DNA of 64,000 nt. It comes from Lentzea aerocolonigenes. Its GTDB lineage: Bacteria; Actinomycetota; Actinomycetes; Mycobacteriales; Pseudonocardiaceae. The notes under the pieces were generated by a model. The model was given only the letters and a program-made list of their open reading frames with translations, ran no database searches and was not told where the DNA came from. The translations under genes and the position numbers were made by a program. The stretch is taken from contig NZ_JYJG01000042.1 in assembly GCF_000955955.1 (NCBI RefSeq), positions 40,862-104,861 of the forward strand. The letters are read 5' to 3'. This document shows positions 25,808 through 35,700 of the stretch, one piece after another. Each line of letters starts with the position of its first letter. Positions within the stretch are counted from its first letter, which is position 1.

Positions 25808-26581
25808 ATGCGCAAGAACCTCAACAGGACCATGTCCGCGGCGCTCCTGGCCGGCGGCATCATGGTCGGGACGGCCGGGTTCGCCCAGGCCGTGCCGGTG
25901 CCCCTCAACGTCGACGACGAGATCCGCGTCGGCAACCTGGTGAGCGTCCCGGTCAAGGTCTGCGGCAACGCGATCAACGTGCTGGGCAACAGCGACGCCA
26001 CGTGCGAGGAGAAGCCCGCCGCGCGCGTCCAGGCCGACAAGGCGCTCGTCTCCGCGCCGGTCACGGTGTGCGGCAACTCGGTCGGCGTCGCGGGCGGCGG
26101 CTCCGGCAGCTGCGGCGAGACCAAGCCCGAGGAGCCCAACGGCACCATCGAGGCCCCGGTGACGGTCTGCGGCACCAGCGCGGCCGTGCTCGGCACCGCG
26201 AGCGGCGACTGCGGCAAGACCGAGCAGCCCCCCGGTGAGGAGCCTCCGGGTGAGCAGCCCCCCGGCGAGCAGCCTCCCGGCCAGACGCCGCCCGGACAGA
26301 CCCCGCCTGGACAGACCCCTCCCGGCCAGACGCCGCCCGACAACGGCGGCAACCCCGGCGGCGGCAACAACGGCGACAACAACTCTGGCGGCGGCAACAC
26401 CGGCAACGGCGACTCCGGCTCCGGCAACCCGACCGGCAACGCGACGTCGCAGCAGGCGACCCCGATTCCGAACCTGTCCAGGACCGGTGCGGATCCGCTG
26501 GAGTTCCTGCTGGTCGGCCTGGGCCTGATGACCGCGGGCGCGATGGCCCGTCGCGGCGCGCGCCGCACGACCAAGGCCTGA
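25808..26581 (+). CDS. Secreted chaplin-like repeat protein with PPG-rich stalk and C-terminal anchor
   Basis: A 257-residue surface protein. A signal peptide (1-27, AGFAQA) is followed by three repeats at about residues 45-65, 80-98 and 116-135. Each has the pattern PVxVCGNxxxVxGxxxxxC (VPVKVCGNAINVLG, APVTVCGNSVGVAG, APVTVCGTSAAVLG), with two Cys per repeat as in Streptomyces chaplins. Next come a PPGEQ/PPGQT repeat stalk and a Gly/Asn-rich region. The C-terminus has SRTGADP, a hydrophobic helix and MARRGARR, which looks like a degenerate LAxTG sorting signal. Chaplins form amphipathic amyloid-like surface layers in sporulating actinobacteria; this short form may coat hyphae. Confidence 0.85.
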   Translation: MRKNLNRTMSAALLAGGIMVGTAGFAQAVPVPLNVDDEIRVGNLVSVPVKVCGNAINVLGNSDATCEEKPAARVQADKALVSAPVTVCGNSVGVAGGGSGSCGETKPEEPNGTIEAPVTVCGTSAAVLGTASGDCGKTEQPPGEEPPGEQPPGEQPPGQTPPGQTPPGQTPPGQTPPDNGGNPGGGNNGDNNSGGGNTGNGDSGSGNPTGNATSQQATPIPNLSRTGADPLEFLLVGLGLMTAGAMARRGARRTTKA

Positions 26582-26588
26582 TCCATCA

Positions 26589-26664
26589 CGACCTGATCAT
26601 TTCCAGGTCGTTTTCTGACGAATTCTCACAATCGCCCGGCGAGCCTGTTCTCGCCGGGCGATTG
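26589..26664 (+). terminator. Two consecutive hairpins after the chaplin-like gene
   Basis: The first is a 7-bp stem CGACCTG/CAGGTCG (26589-26610) with a T4 run. The second is a perfect 15-bp stem at 26629-26643/26650-26664 with a 6-nt loop and no T-tract. Together they form a tandem terminator. Confidence 0.75.
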
Positions 26665-27176
26665 CTGTCTGCACAGTCGATCTCCGCTGGTCACCCGTCC
26701 GACTTCACCAATTCAGGTTTCGTGTGAGGTGTTGAGAAATGTGGTGATCAAGCGCATGCTCGATAACGAGCTGGCAACCGGTAGGTGAATGAACTAGACC
26801 ACCCGGAGGCCACGCCCAGAAGGGGTAGGTGGTGCTGTGCAGGTATCTCCTCGCTGTGGCGAAACGCGGTCTGTTGCATCCCCGCGGGTGGATCGGACGT
26901 GAACGGTCCGGTCGCGACTGTGTAGCAACGGACACGAGGTTTCGGGTGCCCAGGCGCCATCGGCGTCGCTCGGTGCACTTCGACGCTGTTGAGCTCGGCT
27001 TCGCTGACGTCTCATGGCGTCACCGGCTGAGCGCCACGCCAACCTTCGTGGGCCGTAGTCGTCACTACCAAATGGGAAAGCCTTGGTGCGGTGCCCCGAC
27101 GTCGGGCTCCGCACCAAGGCATGTTTCGTGCTTTATCGTTTGCGGCACCCATGGGGTCCTTGGCAGGAGGATTGCG
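26665..27176 (+). other. Long intergenic region with extended hairpin, no convincing gene
   Basis: About 510 bp without a supported gene. Open frames that cross it lack actinobacterial codon bias. Notable is a hairpin at 27081-27119: an 11-bp outer stem (CCTTGGTGCGG/CCGCACCAAGG) around an inner 12-bp palindrome CCCGACGTCGGG, 57 bp upstream of the zinc peptidase start. TTGAGA at 26733 has a weak CATGCT 17 nt later, a poor promoter. The region could encode an untranslated leader or a small RNA. Confidence 0.4.
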
Positions 27177-28079
27177 GTGCAGTTCAACGAAGGTGCGGAA
27201 CTCGATCTCTCTCAGGTCTCGGACCAGCGCGGCGTGGGCGGCCGAGTCGCCGGCGTCGGCGGTGGCCTCGGCGTGGTCGGCCTCATCGTCTACTTCCTGA
27301 TCCAGCAGTTCACCGGCATCCAGCTGCCGGCCGGCGGGCTGGAAAGCGGTGGCCTGAGTCCGAACTCGCAGGTCGAGTCGGGTCAGCTGGCCGAGAAGTG
27401 CAAGACCGGCGCCGACGCCAACAAGGACAGCGACTGCCGGGTCGTCGCCATCATCAACTCGATCCAGGGCTTCTGGACCGACCAGTTCTCGCGCTCCGGC
27501 AAGAGCTACCAGGTCACCAGGACCAACTTCTTCCGCAACAGCGTGAACACCCGCTGCGGCAACGCCACCTCCGCGGTCGGCCCGTTCTACTGCCCTGCCG
27601 ACTCCCAGGTGTACATCGACCTGGACTTCTTCAACGAGCTGCGCACCAAGTTCGGCGCGCAGGGCGGCCCGTTCGTCGAGGCCTACGTGCTGGCCCACGA
27701 GTACGGCCACCACATCCAGAACCAGCTGGGCACCTCCGACCGCGTCAGCTCGCGCACCGGCCCGACTTCGGACTCGGTGCGGCTCGAGCTGCAGGCCGAC
27801 TGCTACGCGGGTGCGTGGGGCAACCACGCGACGACGGTCCCGTCGTCAAACGGTCAACCCCTCATCTCGAACATCACCCAGGAGGATGTCAACGCCGCCC
27901 TGGACGCCGCGTCGCGCATCGGTGACGACTTCATCCAGCGCGAGCTCGGCGGTGGGCGGGTCGACACGACCAAGTTCAGCCACGGCAGCTCGGCGCAGCG
28001 CCAGAAGTGGTTCACGACGGGGCTGCAGACCGGCGATCCGGCGCGCTGCAACACGTTCGACACGAACAACCTTGGCTGA
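27177..28079 (+). CDS. Neutral zinc metallopeptidase, YpfJ/KPN_02809 type
   Basis: A 300-residue membrane-anchored peptidase. The short N-terminal cytoplasmic part is VQFNEGAELDLSQVSDQRG, then comes one membrane helix (about residues 31-50, LGVVGLIVYFLIQQF) and a Cys-containing extracytoplasmic domain. VLAHEYGHHIQ holds the HExxH zinc motif (174-178), and RLELQADCYAG provides the third ligand (E in ELQAD). Four Cys in the domain probably form disulfides. Length and order match the family of putative neutral zinc metallopeptidases; substrates are unknown. The GTG at 27177 has an AGGAGG 5-6 nt upstream and starts exactly at the family N-terminus. Confidence 0.94.
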   Translation: MQFNEGAELDLSQVSDQRGVGGRVAGVGGGLGVVGLIVYFLIQQFTGIQLPAGGLESGGLSPNSQVESGQLAEKCKTGADANKDSDCRVVAIINSIQGFWTDQFSRSGKSYQVTRTNFFRNSVNTRCGNATSAVGPFYCPADSQVYIDLDFFNELRTKFGAQGGPFVEAYVLAHEYGHHIQNQLGTSDRVSSRTGPTSDSVRLELQADCYAGAWGNHATTVPSSNGQPLISNITQEDVNAALDAASRIGDDFIQRELGGGRVDTTKFSHGSSAQRQKWFTTGLQTGDPARCNTFDTNNLG

Positions 28080-28095
28080 GGCCTGCTGAGACGAC

Positions 28096-28128
28096 AGGGG
28101 CGGCGCACCGATCCGGTGCGCCGCCCCT
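28096..28128. terminator. Bidirectional terminator hairpin
   Basis: A perfect 15-bp stem AGGGGCGGCGCACCG with a 3-nt loop lies between the convergent zinc peptidase and methyltransferase genes. T-rich flanks are short. Confidence 0.75.
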
Positions 28129-28138
28129 TGGCGTTTGA

Positions 28139-28846
28139 TCAGCGGCGCGCCACCGCCAGCAACCGGTGGCTGCCGACCTCGAACGCACCACCGTCGGTAT
28201 CGCCGTACAGCTCGACGGACGAGAACCCGGCGGCCTGAAGCATCCGGGTCAGCTCACCGGCGGTGTAGACGTGCTGCACGCAGGCCGACCGCTGGGTTCG
28301 CTCACCGTCGGTGAAGGTGAAGTCGATCAGCAGCCGTCCCGACGGCACGTCGTAGGTGTTGCGGGCGACCATGTCGACGCCACCCGCGGACATCTCGATC
28401 GAGCCCGGCAGCGACGGCAGCAGTGACTCCGCCGCGCAGCCGTAGTCGATCACGAGGACCGGTGCGGCCGCGGCGAAGTCGGCCAGCAGCCGGACCGAAC
28501 CGGCGTGGTCGAGGTAGCCGAAGCTGTTTCCCAGGCACAGCGCCAGATCGGCGGAGATGCCCTGGGACGCCAGCGAGGAGAGGTCTCCCAGCCGCCAGTC
28601 CAGCGACGGTTCCGCGGCACGGGCGAAGGCGATGGCCTCCTCCGAGATGTCGACCCCCACGACCGAGTAGCCGCGGCGGGCCAGTTCGATGCTGTGCCTG
28701 CCACTGCCGCACGGTGCGTCGAGGACACGCGGACCGGCGCCCAGGCCGGCCACGAAGTCGATCTCGGCGGTGGTCTGCGCGGGCTGAACGGCACCGCGCC
28801 AGAAGGAGTTCGCGAGATCGGTGAAGAACGAGGTGTACCAAGTCAA
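28139..28846 (-). CDS. Class I SAM-dependent methyltransferase
   Basis: A 235-residue methyltransferase. The N-terminal TWYTSFFTDLANSFWRG is typical of a small-molecule methyltransferase branch. VLDAPCGSGRHSIELARRG is SAM motif I, VVGVDISEEAIAFARA is motif II, and LALCLGNSFGYLD is motif IV. The C-terminal part has HVYTAGELTRMLQAAGFSSVELYGD, the usual substrate-side strand. There is no membrane segment. The start is TTG 28846 with AGGAAG about 9 nt upstream; no better start is available. The substrate is unknown. The divergent region towards the VOC gene (28847-29003, 157 bp) shows no clear promoter. Confidence 0.88.
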   Translation of the reverse strand: MTWYTSFFTDLANSFWRGAVQPAQTTAEIDFVAGLGAGPRVLDAPCGSGRHSIELARRGYSVVGVDISEEAIAFARAAEPSLDWRLGDLSSLASQGISADLALCLGNSFGYLDHAGSVRLLADFAAAAPVLVIDYGCAAESLLPSLPGSIEMSAGGVDMVARNTYDVPSGRLLIDFTFTDGERTQRSACVQHVYTAGELTRMLQAAGFSSVELYGDTDGGAFEVGSHRLLAVARR

Positions 28847-29003
28847 GGTAGGAACTTCCTGGTGAGACGCGAAAAAGGGCGCGTGTCACCGGGCACTGCG
28901 GAGGCGCCCGGTGTGTCCGGGGCTGCCCATGGCATCTACCTTGTCTCAAGAGTCGTTCGGAGAAACCCAGTCAAGCACGCGAACGGCGAGACCGGAACTG
29001 GTT

Positions 29004-29417
29004 TCACCGCTGAGCGGACCGCGGCGACGAGAAGCGGATCATGTTGCCCGACGGGTCGCGGAACGCGCAGTCGCGGACGCCGTAGAACTGGTCGATCGGC
29101 TCCTGCATCACCTCGGCACCGGCCGCGCGGACCTGCTCGAACTTCGCGTCCACGTCGTCGATCTCGAAGATGATCCCCTGCAGGGATCCCTTGGCCAGCA
29201 ACGCGTGCAGCGTCTCGTAGTCGGTCGGCGGCACGGGCGGGCCGATGGCGGACAGGCCGATCTCGACGTCCGGCTGCTCGGCCGGACCCACGGTGAGCCA
29301 GCGGTAGTCACCCTCGATGGTCTCGTCGGTGCGGACTTCGAGGCCGACTACGTCGCGGTAGAACTTCATGGCCGCGTCCTGGTCGTGGACGAAGAGGAAA
29401 GTGTGCGAGAGCTTCAT
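29004..29417 (-). CDS. VOC-superfamily (glyoxalase/bleomycin-resistance-like) protein
   Basis: A 137-residue protein with two beta-alpha-beta-beta-beta halves: KLSHTFLFVHDQDAAMKFYRDVVGLEVR (first) and GIIFEIDDVDAKFEQVRAAGAEV...DCAFRDPSGNMIRF (second). The metal ligands expected of the fold (His near residue 5 and Glu/Gln further on) are partly visible. Families range from glyoxalases to antibiotic-binding proteins, so the reaction is not defined. It starts at ATG 29417, 12 bp after the stop of the AraC-type regulator on the same strand, so the two are co-transcribed and the regulator may control it. Confidence 0.88.
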   Translation of the reverse strand: MKLSHTFLFVHDQDAAMKFYRDVVGLEVRTDETIEGDYRWLTVGPAEQPDVEIGLSAIGPPVPPTDYETLHALLAKGSLQGIIFEIDDVDAKFEQVRAAGAEVMQEPIDQFYGVRDCAFRDPSGNMIRFSSPRSAQR

Positions 29418-29428
29418 GCCACGAGACC

Positions 29429-29848
29429 CTAGGGACGGCGTGAGCGCGACGCTTCTCGAAACCTGCTCGGTCGCGTCAGGCCCTTGAGATGACATCCCGG
29501 CACGGCGGCCAGCTCGTCGTGCGAACGCGCCCGGTACGCGGAAGGCGTCTCGCCGACCAGTTCGGTGAAGCGGGCGGAGAACGAGCCGAGCGACGTGCAG
29601 CCGACCTCCACGCAGACCTCGGTGACCGACATGGTCCCGAGCCGCAGCAACGCCTTCGCCCGCTCGATCCGCCGGGTCATCAGGTAGCCGTACGGGGTCT
29701 CGCCATAGGCCGCGCGGAACTGGCGGGCGAAGTGCGAGGGCGACATCAGGGCGGCACGGGCCATCGCGGGCACGTCGAGCGGCGCGGCGTACTCGCGGTC
29801 CATCAGGTCGCGTGCCCGGCGCAGGTGCGCGAGGTCCTCCGGTGTCAC
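29429..29848 (-). CDS. AraC-family regulator (DNA-binding domain only)
   Basis: A 139-residue protein that is essentially one AraC DNA-binding domain. Helix-turn-helix 1 is DVPAMARAALMSPSHFARQFRAAYGETPYGYLMTRRIERA, and helix-turn-helix 2 is SVTEVCVEVGCTSLGSFSARFTELVGETPSAYR. No sensor domain precedes it; the N-terminus is a short helical stretch starting TPEDLAHLRRARD. Such stand-alone AraC proteins often sit upstream of a VOC or enzyme gene they control, as here. GTG 29848 is chosen as the first start before the conserved helix with AGGG upstream; a longer frame reaches 30040 but has unusual composition. Confidence 0.88.
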   Translation of the reverse strand: MTPEDLAHLRRARDLMDREYAAPLDVPAMARAALMSPSHFARQFRAAYGETPYGYLMTRRIERAKALLRLGTMSVTEVCVEVGCTSLGSFSARFTELVGETPSAYRARSHDELAAVPGCHLKGLTRPSRFREASRSRRP

Positions 29849-30066
29849 GCCCTCAGCATGCCCGAGGCACAGCTGTCCGCGCTGTGCTAACGCTTGTCGA
29901 AGCCCTTCAGTTGCCCTGGCCGCCAAAAAATCTTGAACGCATTTTCGTGACCTCTTGACGCTTCCGCGAGCACTGTGCGTGCGGTACTTTTCGGGCGTCT
30001 TGCGGATGCGTGTGGGGGCTCTGACGTCGGCAGACAGCATTTGTCACGGGGGCATTGGGGGATCCG

Positions 30067-32730
30067 TTGTCCGAGGGGTCGATCGGCCGCGCGCTGCTCA
30101 AGTTCGGCGCTTTCACCACCGCGATGGCGCTGACATTCGGCTCAGCGTCCGTTGCCGCGTTCGCACAGGACGACCCGACGAGCGCACCGGTCACACCGAC
30201 CGAGACGTCGGCACCACCCACGTCGAGCGCTGAAACGCCGCCGCCTCCTCCAGCTCCGGAGCCGCCGGCGAGCACCGGACAGGTGCAGGCCGTGCCGCAG
30301 ACCGGCGTGAGCGGGGTCGTGTACGCCGACAAGAACCGCAACGGCTCGCAGGACCCTGGTGAGGCGTTCCCGGACCAGAGGATCATGCTCGCCGGTTCGG
30401 TGGACAACTCCTGGCACGAGACGACCAGCGACGCGGACGGGAACTTCGCCTTCACCGGTCTCACCCCCGGCGTCTACCGCCTGAGGTTCTACGAGAAGAA
30501 CTCCCTGGACGACGGCTGGGTCGTGCACTTCGCCAAGCCCACCGACGCCGACCTCACCGTCAAGGCGAACGAGATGACCAAGGCGGTGGTGCGCGCCGAA
30601 CGGGCCTACTCCGAGCAGATCACGGCGACCGCGACCCTCGACCGCGACAGCTACCGGCTGCCGGCCGCCGCGAAGATCACGCTCAAGCTCGTCAACAACA
30701 CGGACCGCAGGATCAACAACATCAAGGCGCTCTGCAACGAGAACCTCGCTCCGCACGCGCTCGGCCAGGGCAGCGGCTGGGACGCGCTGGTGGCGAACGG
30801 TGTCTCGCTCGACGCCGGCAAGCAGATCAGGATCTCGATCGACGAGGAGATCCCGGAGGCCGCCAGCAAGAACGGCCTGGTGACGCTCGACTGCCGGTTC
30901 GCGCCGAACGTCGGCTGGACCCTCGACGGCCCGTCCGTGCACGCCGAGGCGAAGGCGTCCGGTGGTGTCGGCGCCTACACGATGCAGCTCGGCGAGGACC
31001 GCAACGCCAACTCGCGCATCGACGCCGACGAGGTGGAGAGGGGCGTCAAGGTCCTCCTGCTGAACCCGATCACCGGTGAACAGGTCGCCGAGGTCACCAG
31101 TGACGCGGACGGCAAGGTCGAGTTCGGCGGTCAGCAGATCGGCGAGTACCGGGCGGTGGTCCTCGGCTCCTGGATGTTCGCCGATCCCGGTCAGCAGCTG
31201 GTGCGCATCACCGGGCAGGGCGGCTCCGGCTACGGGTTCCTGAAGCGTGCGGCTCCCGCGGACCTGCGCGTCACCGTCCAGACGGACAAACCGAGCTACG
31301 AGTCGCACGAGACGGTCCGCCTCGACCTGATCGTGACGAACGTCGGTGGTCAGACCGCTGAACGCGTCCGGCTCGACTGGCCGCCGTTGGCGCTGGACGT
31401 CCCGATGGAGGCGTGGGGCGACTTCCGGTACTGGGGTCCCGGCGTCCAGATCCCCGCCGGGGAGTCGCGCACGTTCAGCATCTCCGGCCCGATCAAGGAT
31501 GCCCGCAACGGCAGGCTGGACGTCCACGGACGCGTCGAGTACCTCGGCAGGCCGGATGAGCACCAGCCGAGCTACTTCCACGGCAGCGCGGACGTCGTCG
31601 TGACCACCGGCGACGTCACCGGTTTCGTCTACACCGACAAGAACAGCAACGGCCTGCCGGATCCCGGTGAGGCCGCAGAAGGCGTCGAGGTGAAGGTCAA
31701 CGGCTGGGCCATGGAGGGCACCCTGAAGGCCTCGACGGACGCCAGCGGCGGCTTCACGTTCAAGGACCTCCCGTCCGGCGGGTACTGGGTCGAGTACGCC
31801 CTGAACGACGGCTGGATGGTGCACCTCGAGGGTGGTGAAGAGCCCTACTTCCGGGTGCGGCCGGGGCCTCCCGTCCAGCTCACCGGACGCGCGGACCGCC
31901 CGTACCGCGAACTGCTCAAGGCGTCGATGGCGCTCGACAAGCCCGTCTACATGGTCGGCGAGGACGTCAAGCTCACGGTGACGCTGACGAACACGAGCGA
32001 CCGCAGGATCGTCGGCATCCAGGCCGGCTGCAACAGGGTCGGCGACTCGCACCACCTCGGCGGCGGCATGGACGCTCCCATGCCGGAGAGCTGGGGCGAC
32101 CTGCGCTACAGCCGCCCCGGTGTCACGCTCGCGGCCGGCGAGACCAGGACGATCGTCGTGACGGAGAAGGTTCCCGTCGGCGCGCGCTCGCGTCAGCAGG
32201 TGGTCGCGGCGTGCGACTTCGAGCCCAACCCCGGCTACAACGTCGACGGGCCGTTCGTCATCACCTCGGCCGGCGTTCCCGGCGGGTTCGGCGCGCTCAC
32301 CGGTCCGCTCGCCCACGACCGCAACGGCAACCACGCCGTCGACCCCGGCGAAGCCATCCCCAACGCCCGGATCCTGTTGCTCCTCGACCGCGACAGCGAC
32401 CTCCAAGTCGCCGACACGGTGTCCGACGCACAGGGCAACGTGCGCTTCGGCCAACTCCCGCCCGGCGAGTTCTGGGCTCAGGTCGACGGACCGTGGAAGT
32501 TCGAGGGCGACAACCCCGGCAGGGTCGAGGTCCGGGTCGACACCTCGACGAGCACCCAGTTCTTCGTGGTGCCCGCACTCACGCCGTCCGGCGACGACCA
32601 GCCCGGCGGTGGTGTCCGGGGTGCGCTCGCCAAGACGGGAGCCAGCGTGCTCGGGCTCGCCGCGATCGCCGCGCTGCTGGTCGCGTTCGGCATCGGTGCC
32701 CGCGTCGCCGGTCGCCGCAAGACCTCCTGA
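30067..32730 (+). CDS. Modular LAKTG-anchored surface protein (SdrD B-like repeats), 887 aa
   Basis: A secreted, wall-anchored protein. A signal peptide (about 1-33, ending FAQD) precedes a Pro/Thr-rich linker. Four calcium-loop-like repeats follow: GVVYADKNRNGSQDPGE, LGEDRNANSRIDADE, GFVYTDKNSNGLPDPGE and LAHDRNGNHAVDPGE. They alternate with immunoglobulin-like modules (LDRDSYRLPAAAKITL, TDKPSYESHETVRLDL, LDKPVYMVGEDVKLTV). Modules carry conserved Cys pairs (GCNR...CDFEP). The C-terminus is LAKTGASVLGL, a hydrophobic helix and RRKTS, a class E sortase signal. TTG 30067 was chosen because TTGTCCGAG and the preceding GGGGGA match the start of its downstream paralogue. Confidence 0.9.
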   Translation: MSEGSIGRALLKFGAFTTAMALTFGSASVAAFAQDDPTSAPVTPTETSAPPTSSAETPPPPPAPEPPASTGQVQAVPQTGVSGVVYADKNRNGSQDPGEAFPDQRIMLAGSVDNSWHETTSDADGNFAFTGLTPGVYRLRFYEKNSLDDGWVVHFAKPTDADLTVKANEMTKAVVRAERAYSEQITATATLDRDSYRLPAAAKITLKLVNNTDRRINNIKALCNENLAPHALGQGSGWDALVANGVSLDAGKQIRISIDEEIPEAASKNGLVTLDCRFAPNVGWTLDGPSVHAEAKASGGVGAYTMQLGEDRNANSRIDADEVERGVKVLLLNPITGEQVAEVTSDADGKVEFGGQQIGEYRAVVLGSWMFADPGQQLVRITGQGGSGYGFLKRAAPADLRVTVQTDKPSYESHETVRLDLIVTNVGGQTAERVRLDWPPLALDVPMEAWGDFRYWGPGVQIPAGESRTFSISGPIKDARNGRLDVHGRVEYLGRPDEHQPSYFHGSADVVVTTGDVTGFVYTDKNSNGLPDPGEAAEGVEVKVNGWAMEGTLKASTDASGGFTFKDLPSGGYWVEYALNDGWMVHLEGGEEPYFRVRPGPPVQLTGRADRPYRELLKASMALDKPVYMVGEDVKLTVTLTNTSDRRIVGIQAGCNRVGDSHHLGGGMDAPMPESWGDLRYSRPGVTLAAGETRTIVVTEKVPVGARSRQQVVAACDFEPNPGYNVDGPFVITSAGVPGGFGALTGPLAHDRNGNHAVDPGEAIPNARILLLLDRDSDLQVADTVSDAQGNVRFGQLPPGEFWAQVDGPWKFEGDNPGRVEVRVDTSTSTQFFVVPALTPSGDDQPGGGVRGALAKTGASVLGLAAIAALLVAFGIGARVAGRRKTS

Positions 32731-32762
32731 TTTTTCATCCGCTCTACCACTGGGGAAACCAG

Positions 32763-35700
32763 ATGTCCGAGAGACCTGCCAGAAGAGGGCTGCTCAGATG
32801 CACGGCCCTCGTCACCGCCGCCGTGCTGGCGTTCGGTGGCACGTCGACCGCACTCGCGCAGGAAGACCCGACGAGCACCTCGCCGACGCCGACCCCGACG
32901 GAAACGGTGACGCCACCGCCGACGGAAACGGTCACGCCGCCGTCGAGCGAGCAGCCGACGCCACCGTCGCCGTCCGACCCCGCCACGCCTGCCGAGCCGA
33001 CGCACGAGAACCCGCCGCAGTCGCCGGACCCGTCCACCCCGGTCCCGCCCGTCGCCCCACCTGCCACGACGGTCGAGCCCCCGAAGCCGGAAGAGCAGAA
33101 GCCAGAGGCCAAGCAGGAGAAGCAGGCCGAGCAGGCCGCTCCCGACCTCAAGCTCTCGCTGGCGTTCGACAAGCCGGAGTTCGCGATGGGCGAGGCGATC
33201 AGCCTCACCGTGAAGATCACCAACGCTGGTGACGCGCCCGCGAACCAGATCCGGTTCGCCGCCGAGCCCGGCGGCATGTACCTGACCACCGGTGTCGACG
33301 AGCTGATCTCCCGTCCCACCTTGGCTCCCGGCGAGTCGAGGACGTTCAAGGTCGGCGCCACCGCGGAGTCGCAGTCCGGCGATCGGCTCGCGCTCAGCCT
33401 GCGCGCCTACGTCGAGGGCGCGACCGACAAAGCGCCCAACGACAACGCTGCACAGGCCGAGGCGAAGCTCACGCAGAACAGCGGCCGGCTGTCCGGCGTG
33501 GTCTACGAGGACAAGAACGGCAACGGCGTCGCGGACCCCGGTGAGAACCTTCCCGGCTACCAGCAGCTGAAGCTGACCGGCGGGTCCGACTTCCCCGGCT
33601 CGACGCTCCAGCTCAGCAACGGACAGTTCTCGACCTGGGCGATCCCCGCCGGCAAGTACCAGGCACGCCTCAGCGGCGGGTACTTCCCCGATGGGCAGCG
33701 CGCGATCAAGCCGGGCCAGTTCTTCGTCGTGAACAAGGGCGAGAGCACCGAGGTGGCGCTGCAGGCGGTGCCCGCGCTCTACCGCTCGCTGGAGAAGGTC
33801 GGGGCCTCGTTCGACAAGCCGAAGTACGCCAAGGGCGACCCGATCTCGGTGAGCTTCACGCTGAAGAACTCCGGCACGGCACCGATCACCGGCCTGGTGA
33901 CGGTGTGCGACCCGGAGAACGACCCGGCCACCCTCGACGGCACCGGTGAGGGCTGGGGCGAGCTGCGCCCGTCCCGCGGTGGCGTCACGATCGGCGCGGG
34001 TGAGACGAAGACCTTCACCGTCACCGACACCGTGCCCGACGTCGACTACCCGACCGGCAAGGTCTACTTCGCCTGCGTGTTCAGCGTCGACGGCCGCAAC
34101 GTCGACGGCCGGATCGGCAACCCCAACTCCTACGACCCCGGCCTGACCATCGGCGCCGACGTCGCCCGCACGATCGGCCAGGTGTCCGGCCGCGTGCTGC
34201 GCGACGGCCAGCCGGTCACCGAGCCGGTCAAGGTCGTCGCGTACAACGCGTCGAACAACCGGATCGTGGGCGACGACGACTCCAACGACTGGAACGGCGA
34301 GTGGTCGATCCCGAACGTGGCGCAGGGCAAGATCGCGCTGAAGGTCGTCGGGCGGTGGAAGTTCGCCGACGGCAGCACCACGCGGCTCGTGGACGTCGTC
34401 GGGGACCAGGACGCCAAGGTCGACCTGGAAGTCGTGCCCGGTGACGAGGTGAAGGACCCGACGGTCTACTCGCCTGACCTCAAGGTTTCGGTCACCTTCG
34501 ACAAGCAGGCCTACGACATCTCCGACCCGGTGCTGATGACGCTCAAGGTCGAGAACATCGGCACGGGCAAGAGCCCGGCGCGTGGTAGCTGGCTCAGCAC
34601 GTACACCGAGGACCAGCCGTACTTCGACTCGTTGCAGCTGAACAAGTTCACCCAGTCCGGGATCGAGCTGTGGCCGGGCGAGAGCAAGCAGATCACGTTG
34701 GTCGGCAAGGCGCGGGACGGCGGCTCGGACCCGGAGAAACTGCGCAAGATGCGCTACGTCACCGAGGTCGGCGGGCCGTTCGAAGACCCGGACAAGACCA
34801 ACAACAAGGCCGAGGCGCGGGCCGACGTCGTCTGGAGTGCCGGCAACTTCACGGCCGTCGTGTACGGCGACGGCAACCTGAACGGGAAGATGGACGCCGG
34901 CGAGGCACTCGGCGGCCTCACCGTGCAGGTCGGCGGCGGCAAGCCGTGGGTCAACATGAACGCGAAGTCGGACGGGGGTGGCCGGGTCCGGTTCACCGGC
35001 GTGCCGGCAGGTGGCTACCGCGCCTGGGTCAACTGGGACCGCGAGGGTGGCTGGGTCGCCGGGGGCAGCAACACCGACGGCCCGCAGACCGGTGTTGTCA
35101 ACCCCGGTGACGAGGGCTCCGCTCTCGTTCGGATGGTCCGTCCGCTGTCGGACAAGCTGAAGACCTCGCTCAAGTACGACCAGCCGTCCTACCCGGCGGG
35201 TGCGAAGGTCGGCCTGACCGCGTCGATCACGAACGAGACCGGCAGCCCGATCCAGGTCAAGGCCGACTGCGGCACCAGCAGCGGCTTCGGTCCCTACCTC
35301 GGCAACGAAGGAGCCGGATGGGGCCCGCTGGCGCGAGACGCGGCCGGTGTGGAGATCGCCGCGGGTGCGACGTTCACCCAGCACGTCGTCGACGCCACCA
35401 TGCCCGAGCAGTCGCCGAGCTTCGGCTACGTCGAGACCTACTGCACGTTCGGGCCGGAGAACGGCGCGGGCAACCCGTTCGTCTCGGCCAGGACCAAGGT
35501 GCCGGGCGCGACGGAGACGTTCAAGGGCGCCGTCGTCAAGGACTTCATGAACCCGACGAAGGTCCCGAACGTCAAGCTCGTGCTGCTCGACCCGGAGACC
35601 GGCCGGACCGTCGCGAGCACCACCACCGACGCCGAGGGCAAGTGGGTCTTCCCGGATCTGCCGGTCGGTGACTACACGCCGCTCGTGCTCGGTCCGTGGC

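Noticed and set aside
26220..26340. PPG-type tandem repeats mistaken for a CRISPR or minisatellite
   Set aside because: Repeats keep reading frame and codon identity, are directly adjacent without unique spacers, and encode a Pro/Gly stalk.
26829..27176. Upstream in-frame extension of the zinc peptidase
   Set aside because: The added residues lack family similarity and codon bias, and AGGAGG directly precedes GTG 27177.
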